Assembly (NCBI GenBank): GCA_934757845.1
Contig: CAKVLQ010000007.1
Location: 1 to 57,111, forward strand
DNA: 57,111 bases
Direction: 5' to 3'
Source: an uncultured Clostridia bacterium
GTDB taxonomy: Bacteria; Bacillota; Clostridia; Christensenellales; UBA1242
Position numbers and translations under genes: made by a program
In this document: positions 8,359-15,651 of the stretch, one piece after another
How positions within the stretch are numbered: position 1 is the stretch's first letter
Layout: every line of letters begins with the position of its first letter
Notes under the pieces: generated by a model
What the model was told of the DNA's origin: nothing
What the model saw: the letters and a program-made list of their open reading frames with translations, nothing else
The model's database searches: none

Positions 8359-9717
8359 ATGAAAAAATTTTTTAGTATAATTTTATGTTGTGTATTATTC
8401 GTTTCACTTTTTGCTTTGGCAGGCTGTGGTGAAATAGTTTTGAAGGGTGGTCCTGCAAGCACTGATGCAGTTACTGATAATGGCTCACTTTGCGTAAAAA
8501 AAGGTAATTATCTTTATTTTGTTAATGGCTATATTTCATCTTCTTCATTAAGTGGAAAAGATAATAATTATGGCACTGCAAAAAATGGTGCAATTTATAG
8601 AGCAGAACTTGAAAATAATGAACTTATGTATGACATCTCAACCGATGATGATGGCAATGAAGTTAAAACCTTAAAAAATGTTGAACTTCTTGTTCCAAAG
8701 GTTGCAGGATTTGAATATACTGATTTGCATATTTTTGGGAACTCTTTGTTTTTTACAAGTCCAAACACTGAAAAAGATAACACTGGAAAAGTTCGTTTTG
8801 ATTTAACTGATGTTTTTGTTGTTTCAATTAATGGTGGAAAAATAACAAAAGTTGCAAATGCACTAAATATTACATCTGCTGACCAAATTAAATATAATTT
8901 TATTAATGGCAAAGTATTTGTTACTTTTATAAAAGACAGCAAACTTTATAACGCTTGCGTTAATGGCACAAAAGTTGAAAGCACAAATTGTATAAGCGAA
9001 AGTTGTTCAAGTTTTGGAACTTTTGAACAAAGCCAATATGTATATTACACTAGAAGTTACAAAGACGGCGAAAATGGAACAAACGGCAATGTTTTTTGCA
9101 AAGCCGATTTAACAAACAATCAAGAAACAATTATTAGAAAAGATAATGAAACAACATATTCAATCAAAAAAGTTTCAAGCAAACAAATTTACTATACAAA
9201 AACAGACAGTTTAATCACAAATGCTTATATTTATGGATTGAGCATTGACGATTTGGAAACTGAAAAACAATACACAATAGTTTCTTATTCTTCAAATCAA
9301 TATATTCACGATTTGGAACAAGAAAACAATGTTTATATTTTGGTAAGCAACAACAGCAAACTTTTAAGAATAACAGGCATTGATAACATAGAAACCGATA
9401 TTGTTGAACTTTATGACGGAGAATTCACTTATCTTGGTGCTTATGGACAATTTGTTTATGGAAAAGATGCTGACGGAAATATTGTTAGAATTAATTTAGA
9501 CAACAAAAACAAAGAAATTTTGCTTGAAAAAAATGATAATTTAAGTTTTGAAATGGCTCAAAATTTTGATTATGAAACAAGATATATTTATTATTATGTT
9601 AAATATACAGGCGAAAATGACCAAAGCGGATATTACTTGAATAGACTTAATATGAGCGATAAATCAACCGAACTTGTTGGAAAATTGCTTGATAAACACA
9701 CAAAAAGTGAAAAATAA
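8359..9717 (+). CDS. Lipoprotein with beta-propeller-like repeats (DUF5050-like)
   Basis: Predicted membrane-anchored lipoprotein of 452 residues. Signal peptide MKKFFSIILCCVLFVSLFALAGC ends in an LAGC lipobox, so Cys 23 is lipidated. The body repeats units of the form NYLYFVNGY, NSLFFTSPN, YVYYTRSY, KQIYYTKTD, YIYYYVKY, about 50-80 residues apart, typical of DUF5050/propeller-like blades. Function of such proteins is unknown; extracellular binding or sensing is plausible. It ends with a strong terminator, so it is probably not cotranscribed with spo0A. Confidence 0.75.
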   Translation: MKKFFSIILCCVLFVSLFALAGCGEIVLKGGPASTDAVTDNGSLCVKKGNYLYFVNGYISSSSLSGKDNNYGTAKNGAIYRAELENNELMYDISTDDDGNEVKTLKNVELLVPKVAGFEYTDLHIFGNSLFFTSPNTEKDNTGKVRFDLTDVFVVSINGGKITKVANALNITSADQIKYNFINGKVFVTFIKDSKLYNACVNGTKVESTNCISESCSSFGTFEQSQYVYYTRSYKDGENGTNGNVFCKADLTNNQETIIRKDNETTYSIKKVSSKQIYYTKTDSLITNAYIYGLSIDDLETEKQYTIVSYSSNQYIHDLEQENNVYILVSNNSKLLRITGIDNIETDIVELYDGEFTYLGAYGQFVYGKDADGNIVRINLDNKNKEILLEKNDNLSFEMAQNFDYETRYIYYYVKYTGENDQSGYYLNRLNMSDKSTELVGKLLDKHTKSEK

Positions 9718-9743
9718 TTAAAAAAAACTTAATAAAGAATTAA

Positions 9744-9775
9744 AAGCATATTGAGATATTGATATGCTTTTTTTT
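9744..9775 (+). terminator. Terminator after the propeller lipoprotein gene
   Basis: AAGCATAT pairs with ATATGCTT, with a ten-base loop and a T-run. Confidence 0.85.
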
Positions 9776-9813
9776 ATTTCAATTTTTTGTAAAAGCGGGA
9801 AAAGTTAAAGAAA

Positions 9814-9823
9814 TTCGACAAAA
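9814..9823 (-). promoter_or_regulatory. Spo0A box upstream of spo0A
   Basis: TTCGACAAAA is the reverse complement of TTTTGTCGAA, a full match to the Spo0A binding site consensus. It lies about 150 bases before the spo0A start, as expected for autoregulation. A sigma-H-like GGAATTT ... GAAATT pair follows at about 9863-9886, weak. Confidence 0.55.
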
Positions 9824-9970
9824 ACCCAAATTTTTTGAGTTTTTCAGTCAAAAGATTTGTTTGGAATTTTCGTATTTTATTTGAAATTGTTACAAAATGT
9901 GTTAAGATTTTAATGTTTTAAAAACAAAAGAAAGAAAAAAAGAAAAAAGAAAATAAAAAGGAGAAAAAAC

Positions 9971-10717
9971 ATGGAAAAAACGAAAATTATGCTTGTTGAT
10001 GAAAACGAGCAAACATTAAAAGAATTAAAGGAGAACTTTTCTTCAAGTGAATTTGAAGTTGTTGGCGTTGCCACAAATGGAATAGTAGCACTGGAAGAAA
10101 TTAAAAAGGTTAAACCAAACCTTATTGTTATGGATGTGGTTTTGAGCGGTGTTGACGGGTTTAATTTGATTGAACAAATAAACGAACTTAACCTAAACAC
10201 AAAAATCATTATTCTTTCAAGTTTAAGTTTGGAAGGATTTATAACCAAAGCAATGAATTTGGGTGTTAGTTATTATATGATAAAACCTTTCAATTTTGAA
10301 GTTCTTAAAAGTCGAATTATTGATGTTCTGTCTTCACCAACAAGCAAAAATTTCTCGGTTGTGAAAAACAAAAATCTTGAAGAGAAAATTACAAACATTT
10401 TTATCACTGTTGGCATTCCAGCACATATCAAAGGCTATCAATTTTTGCGTGAAGCAATAAAAATGGCAATAGATAATCCTGATGTTATAAACAGCATAAC
10501 AAAAAAACTTTATCCTTCTATTGCTGAAAAATTTGAAACAAGTGCAAGCAAGGTTGAGCGAGCAATTCGTCATGCTATTGAAGTTGCTTGGAATAGGGGC
10601 AAAATTGAAAATATAAACTCACTTTTTGGCGTTAAAGTTTATTCAAACAACGAAAAACCAACCAATGGAGAATTTATTGCATTGGTTGCCGACAAAATGT
10701 TGCTTGAAGGTGTATAA
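9971..10717 (+). CDS. spo0A: Sporulation master regulator Spo0A
   Basis: Response regulator that commits the cell to sporulation when phosphorylated. 248 residues. Receiver domain 1-120 with acidic pocket D10/E11, phospho-acceptor D55 in NLIVMDVV, and K105 in MIKPF. The C-terminal DNA-binding domain (about 140-248) carries the Spo0A-specific stretches GIPAHIKGYQFLREAI and YPSIAEKFETSASKVERAIRHAIEVAWNRG; the latter is the recognition helix region that reads the 0A box. RBS AAGGAG is present. A good 0A box upstream suggests autoregulation. No kinase or phosphotransferase gene is nearby. Confidence 0.97.
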   Translation: MEKTKIMLVDENEQTLKELKENFSSSEFEVVGVATNGIVALEEIKKVKPNLIVMDVVLSGVDGFNLIEQINELNLNTKIIILSSLSLEGFITKAMNLGVSYYMIKPFNFEVLKSRIIDVLSSPTSKNFSVVKNKNLEEKITNIFITVGIPAHIKGYQFLREAIKMAIDNPDVINSITKKLYPSIAEKFETSASKVERAIRHAIEVAWNRGKIENINSLFGVKVYSNNEKPTNGEFIALVADKMLLEGV

Positions 10718-10743
10718 AAATTTTAAAATTTTGTATAAAATAG

Positions 10744-10772
10744 TAGACTTTTACATAATAAATATTTATAAT
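10744..10772 (+). promoter_or_regulatory. Promoter of the zinc-ribbon gene
   Basis: TAGACT (10744-10749), exact 17-base spacer, TATAAT (10767-10772). Leader of about 22 bases with RBS AGGAG. Confidence 0.7.
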
Positions 10773-10800
10773 TAGCGTAGACTTAAATTTAGGAGAAATT

Positions 10801-11307
10801 ATGGAAAAAGTTGAATATATTAGATGCCCAAGATGTGAATTGAATTATATTAAAAAGAAAGACAAACTTTGCAGTGTTTGCAAGGCAGAAATTGCTTCTC
10901 TTGGAAAGCATGACGAACTTGAAAATATGCAAATTTGCCCAATTTGCAAAAGCAACTATATTAACGAAAATGAAGATATGTGCTCATACTGCGCAGAAGA
11001 GAAAAACTATGACGACAATTTGGCGGGAAATGTTGACAGAGATGAAAACTGGCGTATGTATGTTGAAAACGAAGATTCTGAAAACGAAGACGAAGTTGAC
11101 GAACTTTGCACAATGAATGACGACCAAGACGAAATTGACGCACCAGAACTTGATTTGTCCGACCTAGATGACGATGACAACACTCTTGAAGATTTGGACG
11201 ATGAAGAACTTGAAGACCTTGACGATGATTTTGATGACGACATTGACGACCTAGACGATGACGATTTGGACGATGATGACGACAATGACGACGATGACGA
11301 TTTTTAA
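10801..11307 (+). CDS. Zinc-ribbon protein with poly-acidic tail
   Basis: 168 residues. Two related zinc ribbons at the N-terminus: CPRCELNYI...CSVCKAE (about 9-30) and CPICKSNYI...CSYCAEE (about 46-65), apparently a duplication. From about residue 75 on the chain is Asp/Glu-rich, ending in an almost pure Asp tract. No enzymatic motif. Family function unknown; the charge suggests interaction with a basic protein or metal rather than DNA binding. Long opposite-strand frames here are artefacts of the GAC/GAT repeats. Confidence 0.75.
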   Translation: MEKVEYIRCPRCELNYIKKKDKLCSVCKAEIASLGKHDELENMQICPICKSNYINENEDMCSYCAEEKNYDDNLAGNVDRDENWRMYVENEDSENEDEVDELCTMNDDQDEIDAPELDLSDLDDDDNTLEDLDDEELEDLDDDFDDDIDDLDDDDLDDDDDNDDDDDF

Positions 11308-11316
11308 CAAAAAATA

Positions 11317-11342
11317 AAGGCAACCTTTGCGTTGTCTTTTTT
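11317..11342 (+). terminator. Terminator after the zinc-ribbon gene
   Basis: AGGCAAC pairs with GTTGTCT (one G-U pair), then a T-run. Confidence 0.7.
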
Positions 11343-11391
11343 AATTTTTAACAATTGGTTTAAAAATTTTTTTCTTGTCAAAAATTGTGTT

Positions 11392-11625
11392 ATGAAAACA
11401 AATTTAACCATTTGCGAAATTAAAGAGCAAATTGAGCAAATTAAGGGCAAAAACATAAAAATGCTTGTGAATAGGGGCAGGAAAAAAACCGAAAAACTTG
11501 AAGGAATTATTCAAAACTTATATCCAAGTGTTTTTACTGTTGAAATTAAAGACCTTAAAGGAAATAGCATTGTAAGTTATTCTTACACCGAAGTGCTGTG
11601 CGGATTTGTAAAACTGTTAAAATAA
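11392..11625 (+). CDS. veg: Veg family protein
   Basis: 77 residues. VNRGRKKTEKLEGIIQNLYPSVFTVEI and the C-terminal VSYSYTEVLCG match the Veg family (DUF1021), a small beta-barrel protein highly expressed in Bacillus and linked to biofilm and spore outgrowth. I start it at ATG 11392, where homology begins; no Shine-Dalgarno is visible at this or the upstream in-frame start. Normal family length. Confidence 0.88.
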   Translation: MKTNLTICEIKEQIEQIKGKNIKMLVNRGRKKTEKLEGIIQNLYPSVFTVEIKDLKGNSIVSYSYTEVLCGFVKLLK

Positions 11626-11650
11626 TTATATATAAATAATATATATTAAG

Positions 11651-11683
11651 ATAAATCAAATTTATATTTTGATTTATTTTTTA
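11651..11683 (+). terminator. Terminator after veg
   Basis: ATAAATCAAA pairs with TTTGATTTAT, A/T-rich stem followed by T-rich run. Confidence 0.55.
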
Positions 11684-11763
11684 TTTTAAAAAATTAAAAA
11701 ATTTTGTTCTAAAACAATTTTTTGGTTTATAAAATATTATAGATTATTAGGGGGAAATGTTTA

Positions 11764-13284
11764 ATGGAGCAAAACGCAATTAATAGCACATTCAGAAAAA
11801 ATTTAGGAAGCACTCAGCAAGAAGTTGCAACAAATCTTGTTGTAAGTGGCAACATTGCCAAAATTTTGTGTTCAAGGGCAACAAGTTATATTAATGGCTA
11901 TGAAGCACTAAACGGAGAATTAAAATTTAATGGCACAGTTTGTTTTAGCATTATTTATGCAAATGAACTTGGAGAATTGTTTTCAATGGAAGGGTCTGAA
12001 AATTTTTCTTCAAAAATTGAAAGCCCAGAAATTTTAACAAACACAGTTGCACTTTTCCAAACCGATGTTGTTGAACTAAAAGTTAATTCATCAAGTGATG
12101 ATGCAAAATTGATTGCAACTGTTGAAACTTTTGTTACTGCACTTTTAACCGAAACTGTTAACACTTTTACAAGCACAGACGAAGATATAATCACAAACAG
12201 TAATTTTGTGCAATATTCAACATTAAGCAAAAGCGACAAAACAAGTTTTAATTTTGAAGAAAATTTTTCTTGCAAAGATAATATCAACAAAATTTTAGGA
12301 ACGAGTGCTAATGTTAAAGTTTTAGATTATAGTTTGGGAACTGATTACTTTACTGTTGAAGGGCTTATTATGGTTAATTTCCTTTATGAAACTGGTGAAG
12401 AAAACAAAGAACTAAAACAATTCTGCAAATGCTATAAATTTAAGGAAGAATTGGAAAGCGAAGGCATCACAAAAGAAGGATTAATGATTTTTAGAAGTGA
12501 AGTTAATAACTGCAAAATAACAACTCAAATAGACGCAAAAGACGGTGAAAATGTTGTTAATTTTGTAATTCCAGTTGATATATCATTTGCATATTTGCAA
12601 ACTTCAAATCATGAAGTTGTGGTTGATGCTTATAGCCTTAAAAACAAACTTAATTTGAATATCGAAAGTTTTAAAGTTGCAGGAAATAATATTTTGAAAT
12701 GCTTTGACGAAAAAATTGACGGAATGCTTGAAATTGACGAAGACGCACCAAGAATTTTGAAAATAATTTCTTATTGCGGAGAAAATGCAAGCGTAACCAA
12801 CACTTACAAAAATGGCGACAATGTGATTGTTGAAGGTCTTTGCAGTGTTAATGTAATTTTCATGGAAGCAGATGACGACCAAGAAAGATTAAATTCCGTT
12901 GTTGTTGAAGTTCCGTTCAGTTTAGAAAACCGATTTGACGAAATTATGGAAGGTGATGAGTTGTCTTCTTGCGTTATGGTTAAAGAAGTTGACCCAAAAT
13001 GCAAAAAGGGCAAAGAAATTAATCTTGACCTAGACCTTATGGTTTGCGTAAATGCCTTTAACTCAAGTGAAGAAATGGCTTTAACTGATGTGGTAGTGGG
13101 CGAACCATTATCGCCAAAAGAAGCGTGCCTTCAAATTTATTTTGCAAGGTCTGGCAACACTTTGTGGGATATTTCAAAAGGCTTGGTTGCAAAACCAGAA
13201 CAAATTTTGGAACAAAATCCTAATATTAATCTTCCTCTTGAACAAGATGAAAAAATTGTTTTGTTTAAAGGGACTAAATCTTAA
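11764..13284 (+). CDS. sipL: SPOCS-LysM spore coat morphogenesis protein, SipL-like
   Basis: 506 residues with several DUF3794/SPOCS units (about 1-140, 160-300, 310-440) and a C-terminal LysM domain of about 45 residues (YFARSGNTLWDISKG...PNINLP). This is the architecture of clostridial SipL, which binds SpoIVA through its LysM domain and attaches the coat to the forespore. Strong RBS AGGGGG lies 9 bases before ATG 11764. No signal peptide, as expected for a mother-cell cytosolic protein. A terminator follows. SipL assignment rests on architecture and sporulation context. Confidence 0.85.
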   Translation: MEQNAINSTFRKNLGSTQQEVATNLVVSGNIAKILCSRATSYINGYEALNGELKFNGTVCFSIIYANELGELFSMEGSENFSSKIESPEILTNTVALFQTDVVELKVNSSSDDAKLIATVETFVTALLTETVNTFTSTDEDIITNSNFVQYSTLSKSDKTSFNFEENFSCKDNINKILGTSANVKVLDYSLGTDYFTVEGLIMVNFLYETGEENKELKQFCKCYKFKEELESEGITKEGLMIFRSEVNNCKITTQIDAKDGENVVNFVIPVDISFAYLQTSNHEVVVDAYSLKNKLNLNIESFKVAGNNILKCFDEKIDGMLEIDEDAPRILKIISYCGENASVTNTYKNGDNVIVEGLCSVNVIFMEADDDQERLNSVVVEVPFSLENRFDEIMEGDELSSCVMVKEVDPKCKKGKEINLDLDLMVCVNAFNSSEEMALTDVVVGEPLSPKEACLQIYFARSGNTLWDISKGLVAKPEQILEQNPNINLPLEQDEKIVLFKGTKS

Positions 13285-13300
13285 AAACAGAATATTGACA

Positions 13301-13334
13301 AAAAATAGCCTAAAATTTTAGGCTATTTTTTAAA
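13301..13334 (+). terminator. Terminator after sipL
   Basis: AAAAATAGCCTAAAA pairs with TTTTAGGCTATTTTT, almost no loop, T-run on the right and A-run on the left. Confidence 0.85.
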
Positions 13335-13363
13335 AATAAATTTAAAAAATCATTAAAAATGTC

Positions 13364-13393
13364 TTGACAAAATGTCAGGGGGGGGGGTATACT
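13364..13393 (+). promoter_or_regulatory. Promoter with a 10-G tract in the spacer (copy 1)
   Basis: TTGACA (13364-13369) and TATACT (13388-13393) are separated by 18 bases, of which 13378-13387 are ten consecutive G directly touching the -10. Slippage in the tract would change the spacer; nine G would give the ideal 17. It drives the lipoprotein at 13473. The same arrangement recurs at 54188. Confidence 0.8.
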
Positions 13394-13444
13394 TTTTTAT
13401 ATATAATAAAAATTTGCGATAAAACGCACATAAATTTTGGTTAT

Positions 13445-13561
13445 AAAACAAAAGAATTAAGGAGAAAGAAAAATGAAAAAAATAACAAAAATATTGTTAA
13501 TGTTTGTTTTGGTTGTTTCATGTTTTGCAGGCGTTGTTGCTTTTGCTGGTTGCAAAGAAAA
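13445..13561 (+). repeat. Leader/signal-peptide cassette, copy 1
   Basis: About 117 bases spanning the RBS (AAGGAGAAAG) and the codons for the whole lipoprotein signal peptide to CKEK. It is nearly identical to 54283-54398, with a handful of differences in the hydrophobic core. Downstream the two genes are unrelated, so the cassette was duplicated or exchanged as a unit. Confidence 0.85.
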
Positions 13562-14318
13562 AACATTAACAAATATCGGGCTTTCAAAAGAAATAAAAAC
13601 CGAATACCAACTTAATGAAAAACTAGACTTATTAGACGCAAAACTTGTTCTAACATATAGCGATAACACTCAAAATGAACTAACAATAAGTTCAGATATG
13701 ATTTCAGGTTTTGATACTATGTCTGCAGGTCAAAAAACATTAATAATAACCTATCAATCAAAAGAAGTTAAAGTAGATTATGTTGTTGTGGAAGACTTTG
13801 ACACAATCATGTCAAAAGCAGTGCAAAATTTGCTTAATGCAACAAGTTGTCAAGTTACAGAAAAAACATACAGAGATAGTTTGGGTGAAGAATTGGCTAG
13901 ATATGTTAGAAATGTAAATTATTTTAAAACCACAAATTCGCTAAATTCTGAAAGCAGTTGGTTTGAATTGTATGATTTCGCAAATCAAAGACTTTATAAT
14001 AGTTCATCAAAAAATACTACAAATGGACCAAAAACAATACAAGAATTATATGGATACGCTTATCAATTTTTAGATATTAATGTTTTGACTGCAGGAAGTT
14101 CTTCTTATGAAGTTAGTGATAAAACTCGTCAAATTAACAATGGTTTGTATAGTTTAACTTATAAACTTACACAAGGAACAAGCACTTTAAATTTCACAGT
14201 AGTAACTGACCTTAATTGCAATGTTCAATATCTTGTTGCAGCAGAAAATGGCATTACAATAAGAGACTATACTTATTCTTACACAAATGTGCCAACATTA
14301 ACATGGGACGTTGAATAA
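13473..14318 (+). CDS. Lipoprotein with Ig-like domain, phase-variable promoter
   Basis: 281 residues. Signal peptide ends in the lipobox FAGC (Cys 27). Residues about 31-110 look like a bacterial Ig-like fold (YQLNEKLDLLDAKLVLTYSDN ... GFDTMSAGQKTLIITYQSKE), similar to BIG-type domains. The rest (about 112-281) is an unrecognised beta-rich domain with many aromatic and Ser/Asn residues. Expected on the outer face of the membrane. The promoter contains a ten-G tract, and the first 27 residues are nearly identical to those of the lipoprotein at 54310, whose body is different. Confidence 0.8.
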   Translation: MKKITKILLMFVLVVSCFAGVVAFAGCKEKTLTNIGLSKEIKTEYQLNEKLDLLDAKLVLTYSDNTQNELTISSDMISGFDTMSAGQKTLIITYQSKEVKVDYVVVEDFDTIMSKAVQNLLNATSCQVTEKTYRDSLGEELARYVRNVNYFKTTNSLNSESSWFELYDFANQRLYNSSSKNTTNGPKTIQELYGYAYQFLDINVLTAGSSSYEVSDKTRQINNGLYSLTYKLTQGTSTLNFTVVTDLNCNVQYLVAAENGITIRDYTYSYTNVPTLTWDVE

Positions 14319-14336
14319 ATTTTAAATTAAAAATAA

Positions 14337-14367
14337 AAACCACTAGCATTTTACTGGTGGTTTTTTT
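14337..14367 (+). terminator. Terminator after the Ig-like lipoprotein gene
   Basis: AACCACTAG pairs with CTGGTGGTT (one G-U), then seven T. Confidence 0.85.
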
Positions 14368-14384
14368 GTTAAATATTTTATTTT

Positions 14385-14966
14385 GTGTTTAAAACAAAAA
14401 AAAGTGTTAACAATCAAAGTATGAAATATTTTAAGATTGTTGTTATTTGTTTGTTCTTTTTTGTGTTTGTGGTTGGTTGTTTTTATCTTAACTTGTCAAA
14501 TCAAACTTCGCTTACAAACGCCGATTATTTAAGGCTTCACATAAGGGCAAACAGCAATGAAGATTGCGACCAAAACATTAAATATAAAATTAAAGACAAA
14601 GTTTTAGATTTAATTACCAAAGATGTTTGCAATATTCAAAGCAAAGAAGAACTTGCCGAATATTTTGTTCGTAACAAAAAAAGTATAGAAAAATTTGTTA
14701 ATAACATTTTAAAAGAAAATGGTTTTGATTACATAAGCAACATAATTGTAAAAAACGAGTATTTTCCAGCAAGAACTTATCAAGATGTTACTTTATCCAG
14801 CGGATTTTATGATGCTATCATAATTGAACTGGGAAACGCTGATGGAAATAATTGGTGGTGTGTTGCTTATCCACCGCTTTGCTTTATGTATGAAAGTTCA
14901 AAAATGGGCAATATTAGTTATAAAAGCAAAATAATTGAAATGGTGAACAAATTTTTTAAGAGGTAG
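14385..14966 (+). CDS. spoIIR: Stage II sporulation protein R
   Basis: 193 residues, secreted from the forespore to trigger SpoIIGA processing of pro-sigma-E in the mother cell. An N-terminal membrane/signal segment (about 15-40) is followed by LRLHIRANSNEDCDQNIKYKIKDKVL, the SpoIIR signature, and by LSSGFYDAIIIELGNADGNNWWCVAYPPLCF. Start uncertain: GTG 14385 or ATG 14421, neither with a clear RBS; both keep the hydrophobic segment. It lies 2 bases before sleB, so it may be transcribed with sleB-ypeB, an unusual pairing of an early forespore signal with germination genes. Confidence 0.9.
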   Translation: MFKTKKSVNNQSMKYFKIVVICLFFFVFVVGCFYLNLSNQTSLTNADYLRLHIRANSNEDCDQNIKYKIKDKVLDLITKDVCNIQSKEELAEYFVRNKKSIEKFVNNILKENGFDYISNIIVKNEYFPARTYQDVTLSSGFYDAIIIELGNADGNNWWCVAYPPLCFMYESSKMGNISYKSKIIEMVNKFFKR

Positions 14967-14968
14967 TT

Positions 14969-15643
14969 ATGACAAAAAAATTGAATGGAAAAACTGTTTT
15001 GTGTTTAATAATGGTGGTTTTTGTGCTTATGGCATACATCACATTGTCGGCATTTATTGGCGGAAACTTGAATGTTTCGCATATCGACTTAACTCAAAAT
15101 ATGCTTCAAACCAGAATTGTGCAAAGCAAATTAACCGAACTTGGATTTTATAACGGAAAAATAGATGGAATTTATGATGAAGAAACCATTATAGCCGTTA
15201 AAAATTATCAATCAGAAAATGGTCTTGAAGAAAGCGGAAAACTTGATGCGGTAACAACTGCAAGTTTGGGCGTTTCGGCTTCAAGCCAAACAAATAGTGA
15301 TTTATATTTGCTTGCAAAACTTATCTATTCCGAAGCCCGTGGCGAACCTTATGTTGGGCAAGTTGCAGTTGGTGCTGTGGTTTTAAACAGGGTTGAGCAC
15401 CCAGGCTTTCCAAACACGCTAGAAGGCGTTATTTATCAGCCTTGGGCATTTACTGCATTGCATGACGGGCAATTTGAATTAGAGCCAAATTCAACCGCAT
15501 ATCAGGCTGCACAAGACGCTTTTAATGGTTGGGACCCAAGTTATGGAAGCATTTATTACTATAACCCAAAAACAGCAACAAGCAGTTGGATATTTTCAAG
15601 AACAACAGTGGTTACAATAGGTAATCATGTGTTTGCAGTTTAG
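14969..15643 (+). CDS. sleB: Spore cortex-lytic enzyme SleB
   Basis: 224 residues. N-terminal membrane/signal segment (about 10-30), a PG_binding_1 domain (about 48-100: VQSKLTELGFYNGKIDGIYDEETIIAVKNYQ) and a C-terminal Hydrolase_2/SleB catalytic domain (about 112-224) with the LAKLIYSEARGEPYVGQVAVGAVVLNRV motif, in which the Glu is catalytic in the family. SleB is a lytic transglycosylase that degrades cortex peptidoglycan at germination. The next gene is ypeB, nine bases downstream, the standard partner. Confidence 0.95.
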   Translation: MTKKLNGKTVLCLIMVVFVLMAYITLSAFIGGNLNVSHIDLTQNMLQTRIVQSKLTELGFYNGKIDGIYDEETIIAVKNYQSENGLEESGKLDAVTTASLGVSASSQTNSDLYLLAKLIYSEARGEPYVGQVAVGAVVLNRVEHPGFPNTLEGVIYQPWAFTALHDGQFELEPNSTAYQAAQDAFNGWDPSYGSIYYYNPKTATSSWIFSRTTVVTIGNHVFAV

Positions 15644-15651
15644 GAGGCAAT

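Noticed and set aside
11007..11323. Long opposite-strand frames rich in Ser or His/Arg over the zinc-ribbon gene
   Set aside because: They are the reverse reading of the GAC/GAT repeats that encode the Asp tail, with no RBS or promoter.
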